DNA of 64,000 bases, from positions 248,001 through 312,000 of the forward strand of contig NZ_JAEQBW010000001.1 in NCBI RefSeq assembly GCF_016679925.1, given 5' to 3'. The translations under genes were made by a program, and so were the position numbers. This document shows positions 1-7,710 of the stretch, in pieces. The notes below the pieces were generated by a model, which searched no databases, was not told the origin of the DNA, and was given only the letters and a program-made list of their open reading frames with translations. Each line of letters opens with the position of its first letter. Position 1 is the stretch's first letter. This DNA is from Marivirga aurantiaca. Its GTDB lineage: Bacteria > Bacteroidota > Bacteroidia > Cytophagales > Cyclobacteriaceae.

Positions 1-679
1 CAGAAAGCCACCAATGTTTGACTCCTTTGCCTCCAGTATCTGCATGATTATTAGTGTTATGCATTAATTCAAGCAATACGCGTTGTAATCCTTTGCAAGT
101 GCGTTTTTTACCCCAAATAGTTTCACTTACCTCTTCCATTACAACTAATCCTAATTCAGAATTGACCTCTTTATTTGCTCTTGTAAATATTTGATTTGGT
201 TTACCTACGTTATATTCGAGTTTGTTTCCTACAGGTCTATTTAAATATTTAAAGAAATCAGAATCGATTAAAAGTTTTTTTAGGTCTGGATTCTCAGGAA
301 ATGAGCCATTAAAATCAATATTTCTAGATTTAAATGTAAACATAACTGAAACTAAAATTGAGATAGCCGAATAATCTAATTCCTCAATTAAAGAAAGGTC
401 AACAAATACTTTCTTTCTATTTTGATATTGTCGTTCTAGTTTGTGAATGAATTTGATTGTTTCTTCAGGATATTTAATGAACGAAAATTTGTTTGGTGCA
501 GAAATTTTTATGTACCTTTTTAATAAATCCTCTTTTTTAAGTTGCTCTACACTTTTACCTTGTTTGTCTCTTAATTTTTTTTTCTTCTTTTCTTTACTAA
601 CGAGTTTTCTTTTATGAGACTTTACAGCTCGCCTTTTGTTAGCTTTTTTATATTCTGACGTACTGTAATACTTTTTCAT
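1..679 (-). CDS. STAS/HATPase-domain protein, cut by the window edge
   Basis: The gene runs on the minus strand from ATG at 677-679 off the left edge, so at least 226 codons are visible. The first ~45 residues are very rich in Lys/Arg. Residues ~60-130 look like a STAS fold (VFVDLSLIEELDYSAISIL). From ~175 the protein resembles the start of a GHKL ATPase, with the N-box-like stretch ELMHNTNNHADT. STAS plus HATPase suggests a partner-switch or sensor protein. It lies 93 bp downstream of the Shedu gene on the same strand and may be its neighbour in an operon or cassette series. The domain calls rest on motif reading only; the C-terminus is not visible. Confidence 0.7.
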   Translation of the reverse strand, partial: MKKYYSTSEYKKANKRRAVKSHKRKLVSKEKKKKKLRDKQGKSVEQLKKEDLLKRYIKISAPNKFSFIKYPEETIKFIHKLERQYQNRKKVFVDLSLIEELDYSAISILVSVMFTFKSRNIDFNGSFPENPDLKKLLIDSDFFKYLNRPVGNKLEYNVGKPNQIFTRANKEVNSELGLVVMEEVSETIWGKKRTCKGLQRVLLELMHNTNNHADTGGKGVKHWWLS

Positions 680-723
680 TTTTCGTAATACATGTTTTCT
701 TAAATGTAATCATTTTCAAATTT

Positions 724-757
724 AGCACTAACTGCCCAATGACCTATATTTAGTGTT
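724..757. repeat. Inverted repeat between the two left-edge genes
   Basis: AGCACTAA at 724-731 pairs with TTAGTGTT at 750-757 (7 of 8) around an 18-nt centre. It sits just after the Shedu stop codon and before the next gene on the minus strand. The position and the terminal core-like CACTAA arms recall attC-type junctions of gene cassettes, but it could be a weak terminator hairpin. Confidence 0.4.
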
Positions 758-772
758 GTGTGTAGTTTTCAC

Positions 773-2137
773 TTACTCTTTCGCTAATTCTAATCTAGTT
801 CTAGCATGTTCTAATAGTTCCGAATAATTAAGAATTTTAATGTTTTTGTACGAGCCTTTTATTTCTCTAAAAGCTCTCAATCCATTTTCATTGTAGTCTG
901 CTTTTTTTAGCTTCTTTTTTGTCTCTGCGGATAACTTGTTGTAGTCTTTGGTTAGTGTTTCCCAAGAACCTATAAGGATTAATGCTGTTGGTCTAATCGT
1001 TTCAATAAAGGTTGTTCCTCCAACTAGGTCATTTACATATTCCCTTATTTTCTTCCCATCAATTTTGTATTCTTCATCATTATCCTTCGTGACAGCAGTT
1101 ATATATCGTTCTGCTTGAGCTACAGCAATTGACAGACTTTTTGACGGGTAAAATTTTCCTCTACTGCTATCATAATCTAAGATTGTTTCATCTGTTCTTT
1201 TTAATTCAACAACTTCAATATCACCTAAATGAGTAATCAAAATCAGGTCGAATTGTGACCTTGATTGTGAGTCCGTAGTTAGCACGTATTTATCTGTGTT
1301 CAATAAAGCTGGAACTCCAAAAAGAGTGAATTGTCCATAATCACTTAATATCCTTTCTATTAAATGTTCAGGACCTGTTATACTTGCTTTGCTATACCCA
1401 AATTCGTCACTTCCAAATTGCTTCGCCTTAGATGCATTTAAGTCCGTATCCTCTAATAATTTTTCAATTGTTTCTATCAGCCATTTAACTTGTTTGTTTA
1501 CCTGCTTCTCAATTATAACTTGATTGGTATCTCCTGAATCAAGGTTGTTGGATAATAAAATTAAATCCGCTTTAGTAAGTTCCCCACTTGCAATCATTTC
1601 TTGCAATAAGAGGGAGTAATTTCTTGTGACATCAGCGACATCCACATTTAGGTTATAATCAGACTTTAAGAAAGGGGCAATGCGACTTGTGAATCTTGCT
1701 TTGCGATCTTTCCCTTCTTCCTTATCAATTTTTAAAATAGTGTCGTATAACTCTTTTGTTATAGATATTGATTTCCCAGCTACTTTACTTTCAGTTGCTC
1801 CAATGGTAATTGAATCAAAAAGTGTGGAGCTAACATTTCTGAAAAGGTCAACAATTTTTCTTGCACCAAAAGGTGGGTTTATTGGATTAGAACCCAAAAG
1901 ATTTAAGTTGTCGTGATTTAAAGGAATTCTTACTATAAAATATTCTTCAATCAAGTCTTCTATTTTACTAGGGTAATATCTACACTTCGTGTATTTGATT
2001 AGTTTAGAAGAATATTCAAGTAGGATTTTATTTCTAACCTTAATTTTTTTGTTTTCTTCTTTAACTTCTGGCTCAGAAGTCAGCTTATTCAGTTTTGTCT
2101 GAAGTTTCTCTAAAGGTGACTTTTTATATCGAGCCAT
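773..2137 (-). CDS. sduA: Shedu-family anti-phage nuclease (DUF4263)
   Basis: This 454-residue protein ends in a DUF4263-type PD-(D/E)XK nuclease domain. Around residue 295 is QFDLIL and around 311-313 is the ELK of VVELKRTDE, giving the D...ExK triad. It is followed by RGKFYPSKSLSIAVAQAERYI, the helix typical of Shedu proteins, and by a C-terminal strand PTALILIGSWE. Known Shedu proteins are single-gene anti-phage systems that nick or cut DNA. The N-terminal ~250 residues are variable in the family and probably sense the trigger. ATG at 2135-2137 is the only good start. It stands alone in an accessory region, flanked by inverted repeats. The family call is fairly sure; activity is inferred. 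Confidence 0.85.
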   Translation of the reverse strand: MARYKKSPLEKLQTKLNKLTSEPEVKEENKKIKVRNKILLEYSSKLIKYTKCRYYPSKIEDLIEEYFIVRIPLNHDNLNLLGSNPINPPFGARKIVDLFRNVSSTLFDSITIGATESKVAGKSISITKELYDTILKIDKEEGKDRKARFTSRIAPFLKSDYNLNVDVADVTRNYSLLLQEMIASGELTKADLILLSNNLDSGDTNQVIIEKQVNKQVKWLIETIEKLLEDTDLNASKAKQFGSDEFGYSKASITGPEHLIERILSDYGQFTLFGVPALLNTDKYVLTTDSQSRSQFDLILITHLGDIEVVELKRTDETILDYDSSRGKFYPSKSLSIAVAQAERYITAVTKDNDEEYKIDGKKIREYVNDLVGGTTFIETIRPTALILIGSWETLTKDYNKLSAETKKKLKKADYNENGLRAFREIKGSYKNIKILNYSELLEHARTRLELAKE

Positions 2138-2187
2138 AATTCATTATTTAATTCAGATTAACTTTTTTTTAAAGTACTGCAAGTCAA

Positions 2188-2298
2188 TTATTTAATTTTT
2201 ATTAATTCTTTCAATTTCTCTGCCATCCCTTTAGCACGCGGAGTCAATGCCTTTGCTATAGGAGGACTTAAGGCAAACAATAACACAAAAGTTGTCAT
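2188..2298 (-). CDS. Possible 36-residue membrane peptide or gene remnant
   Basis: An open frame of 36 codons starts at ATG 2296-2298 and ends at TAA 2188-2190. It has a hydrophobic stretch (FVLLFALSPPIAKAL) followed by a lysine-rich amphipathic tail ending KLKELIKIK. The frame stays open some codons upstream of the ATG, so it may be the tail of a decayed larger gene. It is upstream of the Shedu gene on the same strand. No family is recognised. Confidence 0.3.
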   Translation of the reverse strand: MTTFVLLFALSPPIAKALTPRAKGMAEKLKELIKIK

Positions 2299-2319
2299 TA
2301 TATCCGCTATATTTTTAAT

Positions 2320-2380
2320 TAACCGACATCAAACGAGTGTAAACGCTTACTGTCATTTATACACAGCTTTATGCCGGTTA
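2320..2380. repeat. Second inverted repeat, attC-like size
   Basis: TAACCGAC at 2320-2327 pairs with GCCGGTTA at 2373-2380 (7 of 8), with partly pairing sequence between. It lies upstream of the small 36-codon frame. With the 724-757 repeat it frames the Shedu gene. No integrase gene is in the window, so an integron origin is only a suggestion. Confidence 0.35.
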
Positions 2381-2534
2381 CTGTATTCAAAGTGATGAAC
2401 ATAAACCATTACTTTATCTAATCCTAATAGCTCATCGAATAGCATAGCAAAATACCACATGTAGGTAGTGCTTCTTACACTAAAATGATGGAAAGTGTCA
2501 AAAAAAACAATTTCCCCTCACAACTAAACAATGT

Positions 2535-2700
2535 CTTCTTACAGTCGTGCAAGGCCTTCTTACACTCGTGCAAAGCCTTCTCACAGTCATGCAAGAGCAT
2601 ATTACACTCGTGCAAGGGCATCTTACAGCCATGCAAGGTCTTCTTACAGTCATGCAAGACCTTCTTGCAGTCATGCAAAGCCATCTTACACTCGTGCAAA
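2535..2700. repeat. 21-bp tandem repeat, eight units, open in several frames
   Basis: Eight imperfect 21-bp units of the type CTTCTTACAGTCRTGCAAGRC lie head to tail. Because 21 is a multiple of three, whole frames stay open. The minus strand (TTG start at 2714, stop near 2475) gives a 79-residue protein of heptads LH(D/E)CKKx with L and C at coiled-coil spacing. The plus strand gives F-L-Q-S-C-K-A and S-Y-S-H-A-R-P heptads. There is no clear start signal on either side. L, H and C stay constant in the minus frame, but one plus frame is nearly as conserved. It is either a small coiled-coil protein gene or a non-coding minisatellite. Confidence 0.75.
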
Positions 2701-2851
2701 TCCTTTTTTATCAACTAAATGCTATTGCTTTTGTAAGAAAATCAATTCACTAACATTGAGTGCTAATTGGCATCTAAATGTCTGACATTGAGTGAAGCAC
2801 TGCGCTAGTTTTAGCTGTAAGGTTCAATCTTAATTCTTGATTAGCTAATTC

Positions 2852-2981
2852 AGTAAAAGCCAATGTCTGACATTGGTAACAGAAACTAATAAAGTTCCCA
2901 GACAATCTCAAATGGAGGGATGCGGGAGGCTTACGCTAGCTTATCCATATCCCTGATCAGGATTTTTCTTCTATCAAAATT
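2852..2981 (-). pseudogene. Detached 3' end of a crp/fnr gene (130-bp duplication)
   Basis: This segment matches 3726-3855 with 6 differences in 130 bp. The shared part contains the last 16 codons of the Crp/Fnr gene (NFDRRKILIRDMDKLA and stop) and ~80 bp beyond. All coding differences are silent: GAC/GAT, TTG/CTA and GCA/GCG. Nothing of the rest of the gene is present upstream, so this is a remnant. A diverged but selected source, such as a relative's gene end carried in by integration, fits better than simple local copying. Confidence 0.8.
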
Positions 2982-3176
2982 TCACTAACAATTGAGTGCT
3001 ATTAGTGGCGAGCCTCAACAATACTTTATTGTCAGCGTGCAGGCCACGCAATCTTTTTCCGGATTAATGGAGGTTTCAAAATACCCACTCAAGCTCGGGA
3101 TGAGCTTCTTCTTAATAGGGTTGGGTTTTGCCTCAGGCCAGCTCCGTAGGAGCGACATGCTCTCAATATTGAAAAT

Positions 3177-3202
3177 CCGTAGAGTCCTGCGGAACTCTAC
3201 GG
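3177..3202. repeat. CCGTAGAGT hairpin repeat, copy 1
   Basis: CCGTAGAGT at 3177-3185 pairs perfectly with ACTCTACGG at 3194-3202. A further half arm ACTCTACGGA follows at 3211-3220. The whole block ATTGAAAATCCGTAGAGTCC onward recurs at 3693-3718, and a lone half arm CTCTACGGAT occurs at 63721-63730, so it is a dispersed element. Confidence 0.7.
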
Positions 3203-3692
3203 ATAGGTGAACTCTACGGATAGGTGAATAGACGAGCGAGTGTTTCATCGGTCGGTACGGCTATAAGCCGTCAGACCGTTAGTTTCCATTCTTTCTAAAT
3301 CGTTGGCTGAGGTTTCTATATCTGTAGCTTGTTATTGAGGCTTTAAGCAACCTCCGGTACTGACCTGTGGTCTGACCTAACGATTTGCTCGCTGCCATCA
3401 CCGGTCAGTCTTCCACATTTTCCTTGAGGAGGATTAGCCTTGATCTAAAAAATAAAAGTATATGATTTCGAATATACATCCCAGCTCCAGAGGAGCTTCA
3501 TCTTAATAGGGCTGGTTTTCGCATCGGACTAACTCCAGAGGAGCGACATACTGCTCGCTCGTGAAGACACAAGTCGAGGGCGGGGAGAGAATGTTGGCCA
3601 TCATCGGGCGGTTAGATGGATCAATAATTCTCGAGAGTGGTATTTGAAGCGTTACAGAAAGCCCGAGTCAAAGACTCTCAATTATTGAAAAT

Positions 3693-3718
3693 CCGTAGAG
3701 TCCTGCGGAACTCTACGG
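3693..3718. repeat. CCGTAGAGT hairpin repeat, copy 2
   Basis: Same perfect 9-bp stem as copy 1 (3693-3701 with 3710-3718), also preceded by ATTGAAAAT and followed by GGATAGGTGA. It abuts the 130-bp direct repeat that begins at 3726. Confidence 0.7.
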
Positions 3719-3725
3719 ATAGGTG

Positions 3726-3855
3726 AGTAAAAGCCAATGTCTGACATTGGTAACAGAAACGAATAAAGATCCCAGACAATCTCAAATGGAGGGATGCGGG
3801 AGGCTTATGCCAACTTATCCATATCCCTGATCAGGATTTTTCTTCTGTCAAAATT
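3726..3855. repeat. Right copy of the 130-bp direct repeat
   Basis: This is the copy joined to the intact Crp/Fnr gene; its partner is 2852-2981 (124 of 130 identical). Both copies contain the perfect palindrome CCAATGTCTGACATTGG downstream of the gene. Confidence 0.8.
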
Positions 3856-4485
3856 AATGAGGTTTTTATCTCTTAGCTCATTCAGCACAGTAGTGACTGT
3901 TTGGCGTGAAGTCCCTGTGAGCGAAGCTATATCTTTATGGGTCAAATAGCTGGGTATCATCGTTTCATAACCTACTTTTTGTCCCTTTTCTTCAGCCTGA
4001 TCCCTCAGGAAATCCACAATTCTGGTGCGGGCATCTTTAAAAACCAACGATTCGAGTCTGCGTTCTACTTTGCGCAAGCGTAAGCCAATAATTTTAAGCA
4101 ACTTAAAACTCAGAGGTTTATTGTTGGCCATGAGCTCGTTCATATCATCCAAACTCATTATGCATACAGTAGTATTATTGTCCATTGATTGTGCAAAGTC
4201 CGATCTTTTATCTTCACCTGCCAATGCCATTTCTCCAAATAATTCCCCTTTTCCTAATATGGCTTTCACTATTTCCTTTCCGTCATCTGTATAGGAGCCA
4301 ATTTTTACTCTCCCTTCGGCTATCATATAAATATGCTGGGAATTTTCTTCAGGGAAGTAAATGAATTGATCTTTCTTAAATAAATTAGGAATGTGTTTTT
4401 CATCCATTCCTTTTACCTTATGTGGGCATAAAACATTGAACAAGTCCACATTTTCAAAGTACCAAAGATTAGATGTTTCAGACAT
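3805..4485 (-). CDS. Crp/Fnr-family transcriptional regulator
   Basis: The 226-residue protein has a cyclic-nucleotide-binding-like beta-roll at residues ~30-125 (GRVKIGSYTDDGKEIVKAILGKGELFGEMAL), a long dimer helix, and a winged helix with recognition helix SLTGTSRQTVTTVLNELRD near 195-212. No FNR-type cysteine cluster is seen at the N-terminus. Members sense cAMP, redox or other signals; the ligand here is unknown. It is divergent from hemJ and the SCO/cytochrome c genes, which suggests, without proving, a role in respiration or haem control. Its 3' end is duplicated at 2852-2981. Confidence 0.9.
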   Translation of the reverse strand: MSETSNLWYFENVDLFNVLCPHKVKGMDEKHIPNLFKKDQFIYFPEENSQHIYMIAEGRVKIGSYTDDGKEIVKAILGKGELFGEMALAGEDKRSDFAQSMDNNTTVCIMSLDDMNELMANNKPLSFKLLKIIGLRLRKVERRLESLVFKDARTRIVDFLRDQAEEKGQKVGYETMIPSYLTHKDIASLTGTSRQTVTTVLNELRDKNLINFDRRKILIRDMDKLA

Positions 4486-4589
4486 AAAAAGCTAATTATT
4501 AAAATAATGACCAATATACTATAAAACGATTTAAACTTTTCAGTTTTTCATCTATCTATGTTTTACTGATAGAATTAATTCTTATTTAT

Positions 4590-4597
4590 TACTTTTG
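4590..4597 (+). promoter_or_regulatory. Candidate -7 box for hemJ
   Basis: TACTTTTG matches the Bacteroidota TAnnTTTG element. It lies 106 bp upstream of the hemJ ATG. No clear TTG element is seen 19-20 bp before it. Confidence 0.4.
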
Positions 4598-4703
4598 CGA
4601 AGCTTCATTTTATTGAGAGGGGAAGCAAACTACAATTATACTATTTTAAATAGATCCTACTTGAGAAAGGCTATTGTTGAACGATTGACATTTTAACTTT
4701 ATA

Positions 4704-5252
4704 ATGTATCTATATCTAAAATCGCTGCATATTATTTTTATAGTTACCTGGTTTGCGGGGCTTTTTTATATTGTGCGATTGTTTATCTATCAAACAGAAG
4801 CACTGCAAAAAACGGAACCTGAGAAATCAATTTTACATAAGCAGCTAAGTAAAATGTCCCGATTGTTATGGTATGTCATTACCTGGCCATCCGCCATTAT
4901 TACCCTGGTGTTGGCAACCTCTTTATTGGTATTGCAACCCGACTGGCTTAAAATGCCTTTTATGCATATCAAGCTGTCGTTTGTGTTTTTGCTGTATTTA
5001 TATCATTTTTCTTGTCATTATATTTTTAAAAAATTACAGAATGCCGAACTAAAATATACTTCCACGCAATTACGTATTTGGAACGAGGTAGCTACACTCT
5101 TTTTAGTGGCAATAGTATTCCTTATTGTGTTGAAAAATCAAGTGAACTGGATTTGGGGTACCTTAGGCTTTATTGCATTTGGAGTGCTCCTAATGGTAGC
5201 TGTTAAAATTTATAAAGCTATTCGGGAAGGTAACTCTAAAAGGAAAGCATAA
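4704..5252 (+). CDS. hemJ: HemJ-type protoporphyrinogen IX oxidase
   Basis: The 182-residue integral membrane protein begins MYLYLKSLHIIFIVTWFAGLFY, the signature of the HemJ family with the conserved histidine at position 9. It has about four to five hydrophobic helices (residues ~5-25, 52-75, 83-105, 124-145, 148-168). HemJ oxidises protoporphyrinogen IX to protoporphyrin IX late in haem synthesis, in the inner membrane. Length agrees with Bacteroidota members. It precedes a SCO protein and a cytochrome c gene, consistent with a haem/respiration theme. Confidence 0.85.
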   Translation: MYLYLKSLHIIFIVTWFAGLFYIVRLFIYQTEALQKTEPEKSILHKQLSKMSRLLWYVITWPSAIITLVLATSLLVLQPDWLKMPFMHIKLSFVFLLYLYHFSCHYIFKKLQNAELKYTSTQLRIWNEVATLFLVAIVFLIVLKNQVNWIWGTLGFIAFGVLLMVAVKIYKAIREGNSKRKA

Positions 5253-5346
5253 TTCGGATTGAAATTGAGTAGGTAAATTTTATAAATCATTAATTCATGA
5301 AATGAGCATGATTGAGAAACATCAATTGAGGATGAATGTCAATTTC

Positions 5347-5379
5347 GCGAATTCTCCCGAAGGGATCCCTTTGGGACAT
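5347..5379. repeat. Interspersed repeat upstream of the SCO gene
   Basis: The 33 bp beginning GCGAATTCTCCCGAAGGGAT recur at 54979-55011 with two differences. Around both copies are further shared words (CATGAAATGAG, TTGAGGATGAAT, CCCGGCTA-type palindromes). Both lie in the leader of a gene on the plus strand. Confidence 0.7.
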
Positions 5380-5428
5380 AGCCTGCCCCGGCTAATCGGG
5401 GTGGTAACATAAAAACGAATTTAAACAT

Positions 5429-6115
5429 ATGAAATTAATAAAAAGCATTATATTTTTAAGCATTGCCAGCTTTTTGCTGTTAGCATGTGGCAATTCCAAC
5501 GAATCTAAAAAGACAAAAGCAGAAGAGGAATTTCCGATATTAGGAAGGAAGCAATTTGTTGAACGTCAGGTGAATGGTAAAACTGTTACCGATACACTTG
5601 ATCATACTGTTCCTGATTTCAGATTGGTTAATCAGGACAGTGTTTGGGTTACTCCGGAAACTTTTTCAGGGAAAGTCTATATCGCTGATTTCTTTTTTAC
5701 TTCCTGCCCCACTATTTGTCCAACAATGAAAAAAGAAATGCTCCGGGTTTATGAAGCCTACAAGGACAATGATGAGGTAGCTATTATTTCCCATACTATT
5801 GATCCGGAATATGACACAGTTGCATTGTTAAAGGATTTTGCAGAAAGACTGGATGTAGAAGCTCCTAAATGGCATTTTGTAACAGGTGAGAAAGAGGAGA
5901 TTTACGAATTAGGACAGAAAGGCTATATGGTTACAGCCCTCGAAGATGAAAATGAGGAAGGTGGATTTATACACAGTGGGGCGTTTATCCTGGTGGATAA
6001 GGAGCGAAAAATCAGAGGTGTTTATGACGGAACTCAATCTTCTGATGTAGATCAGTTAATAAAGGATATTCAAAGACTTTTGGCTACTTATGATGCACCA
6101 ACCACTGGTATTTAG
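5429..6115 (+). CDS. SCO1/SenC-family copper chaperone lipoprotein
   Basis: A lipoprotein leader (FLLLACGNS, Cys at ~20) is followed by a thioredoxin-like SCO domain. The copper/thiol motif FFFTSCPTICPTMKKEM gives CxxxC near residues 92-96, and the partner histidine lies in IHSGAFILVD near 180. SCO proteins deliver copper to the CuA site of cytochrome oxidase or act as thiol oxidoreductases outside the inner membrane. The gene overlaps the next one by 26 bp, so the two are probably made from one message. Confidence 0.92.
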   Translation: MKLIKSIIFLSIASFLLLACGNSNESKKTKAEEEFPILGRKQFVERQVNGKTVTDTLDHTVPDFRLVNQDSVWVTPETFSGKVYIADFFFTSCPTICPTMKKEMLRVYEAYKDNDEVAIISHTIDPEYDTVALLKDFAERLDVEAPKWHFVTGEKEEIYELGQKGYMVTALEDENEEGGFIHSGAFILVDKERKIRGVYDGTQSSDVDQLIKDIQRLLATYDAPTTGI

Positions 6116-6557
6116 GCTCCTGTTAATATTTATTGTTTTAATATTGAATGCCTGTGGCACTTCTACAGAGTTTGATAACCAGGCAACAGAAGGCTATTCC
6201 AATGCTGAAAAGCAGAAATTTGCCAAATACATGATTCAAGGCAAAAGCTTGTATACTACCTATTGCAGCAATTGCCATCAGACTGATGGGGAAGGTTTGG
6301 GTAAATTATATCCCCCATTGGCTCAATCAGATTATATGTTGGCCGATAAAGAGAGAACAATCTGTCTCATTAAAAAAGGGTTAACGGGAGAAATTGAAGT
6401 AAATGGTATTAGTTATGAACAAGCAATGCCCGGATTGAAGAATTTGTCAAACCTGGAAATAGCTGAGATTACTACTTATGTCTATAATTCATGGGGTCAT
6501 GAAACAGGTTTTGTCAGGGTGGAAGAGGTTGAGAAAGCACTTAGAAATTGTGAATAA
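6090..6557 (+). CDS. Mono-haem c-type cytochrome, lipoprotein
   Basis: The leader ends LILNACGTS, a lipobox. The haem motif CSNCH is at residues ~59-63 in TYCSNCHQTDGEG, and the distal methionine is probably in QAMPGLKNLSNLEIAEITTYV. The 155-residue size fits a small class I cytochrome c domain. It overlaps the end of the SCO gene (ATGATG at 6090), a strong sign of coupling. It probably carries electrons near a copper oxidase whose maturation needs SCO; no oxidase gene is in the window. Confidence 0.9.
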   Translation: MMHQPLVFRLLLIFIVLILNACGTSTEFDNQATEGYSNAEKQKFAKYMIQGKSLYTTYCSNCHQTDGEGLGKLYPPLAQSDYMLADKERTICLIKKGLTGEIEVNGISYEQAMPGLKNLSNLEIAEITTYVYNSWGHETGFVRVEEVEKALRNCE

Positions 6558-7129
6558 GTAGCGTACTCTTAATAAATACTCCAATGTTTGAAAACCAAAT
6601 AAACTCCAGAATACGGGACAAGTTTTGCTCGAGAAAGCGGGTGGGAGGACAAAAGAGATAACTTGAACCTAATCAGCAATTTCTTACTTTAGCGTTTGAA
6701 CTCATCCCGATCCCGATTACTCGGGACCACCCTTCTCTTCCCAAAAGAGAAGGGAATATTGACTTCAGCCTTTTTTGAATAAAGAATCTTTGTGCTTCTA
6801 ACAAATATTAAGGGGAGTGTTAATTTATACGAGATTTCTCCCCTCTTTCCTTGGGAGAGAGGGGACAGATTTGTCGAAGACGAATCAGGGGTGAGTTCTG
6901 AAAAAGGTGGATTGGCAACTAGCCAACAGAGCTAGTTATATAGTAGATAAAAGATTAAAAATAATTTTGTTTAATAATGCTTGAAACTTAAGTGAAACCT
7001 CAATGTTCAATGAATTCCTGTTTTTTGGAGGTTTAGTACTTAGATTTAAATTTTATAACCATTAATAAAGGCAAGGATACTCAGTTTATTGGTAAAATTC
7101 ATTTTTCAAGAGTGCCCTAAGTAGGGTTT
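6558..7129. other. Gene-free stretch with degenerate intergenic repeats
   Basis: No gene is seen in these 572 bp. Palindromic C/G-rich blocks lie near 6710-6765 (CCCGATTACTCGGG, then CTTCTCTTCCCAAAAGAGAA) and near 6838-6900 (CTCCCCTCTTTCC...GAGAGGGGACAG). Similar words recur at 17108-17155 and 45966-46000, so they are remnants of dispersed repeats. Confidence 0.55.
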
Positions 7130-7555
7130 TCACTCAGCTTTTTCCTGGTTCAAATAAGTTTTTGCTTCGGTAATGGAGCTCATCATTAACTGTTTCACCA
7201 TTTGAATGGCTACTTTCTCATTTTTCAAGTACTCAATTTTTTCTTCATCAGTCATGTTTTCCATGCTGGCATTATAGTTCCTCATCCAGTTCATCATCTC
7301 TTCATCAGCCTCGTCAAGGTGCAGTATATGGTTATGGATTGCAGTCATTTCTTCTGTTTGAGATGAATCCAATACACTTTCCCTTTCCTTCAATGCTTTT
7401 TTTAGTTGCATAATCTCGTCCATTTTTGGCATTACTTCATCATGGATTCTTATTACTTCTTCCTTGAGGGAATTGACTTCTTTTTCCGAATCGGTACATG
7501 AAATGAAAGCTGTGGAAATAAGACACAAAAACATTAATTGATATAGTTTGACCAT
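7130..7555 (-). CDS. Small lipoprotein with coiled coil
   Basis: The 141-residue protein has a lipobox leader (STAFISCTDSEKE) and is then almost wholly charged helix: EVNSLKEEVIRIHDEVMPKMDEI and a second helix rich in Met and Glu. It resembles the poorly characterised Bacteroidota lipoproteins often labelled viral A-type inclusion-like. It is probably on the periplasmic face of a membrane. Function unknown. Confidence 0.75.
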   Translation of the reverse strand: MVKLYQLMFLCLISTAFISCTDSEKEVNSLKEEVIRIHDEVMPKMDEIMQLKKALKERESVLDSSQTEEMTAIHNHILHLDEADEEMMNWMRNYNASMENMTDEEKIEYLKNEKVAIQMVKQLMMSSITEAKTYLNQEKAE

Positions 7556-7655
7556 TTGAAGAAGTATTTAAGGTTTTAATGGCATTAAGGTAATAATTAT
7601 TTTTTTTAATTATAATGAGTTGAATAATATTATTTTGTTATTGATTTTTAGACAT

Positions 7656-7686
7656 TAAAAAAGCCCGGAGAATTAGTACCGGGCTT
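7656..7686 (-). terminator. Intrinsic terminator of recA
   Basis: Read on the minus strand, AAGCCCGG and CCGGGCTT pair around an ~11-nt loop and are followed by TTTTTT. It begins about 25 bp after the recA stop codon. Confidence 0.85.
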
Positions 7687-7710
7687 CTATTTCTATCATT
7701 AAGAGAGTGC

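Larger units (their letters stand above)
2982..3725. other. Gene-free stretch between the two copies of the crp/fnr 3' end
   Basis: No convincing gene was found in these 744 bp. They hold short palindromic repeats: two CCGTAGAGT hairpins, and GCTCC-n3-GGAGC palindromes at 3141-3153, 3484-3496 and (imperfect) 3532-3544, the last and first followed by GACAT. Short palindromes of this kind are typical interspersed repeats of Bacteroidota. The stretch is bounded by the 130-bp direct repeats. Confidence 0.6.

Noticed and set aside
2992-3248. Short open frames on both strands between the crp/fnr end copies
   Set aside because: They cross palindromic repeats and have no coding look or start signals.
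4025-4294. 89-codon frame opposite the Crp/Fnr gene
   Set aside because: Antisense shadow of a clear regulator gene.
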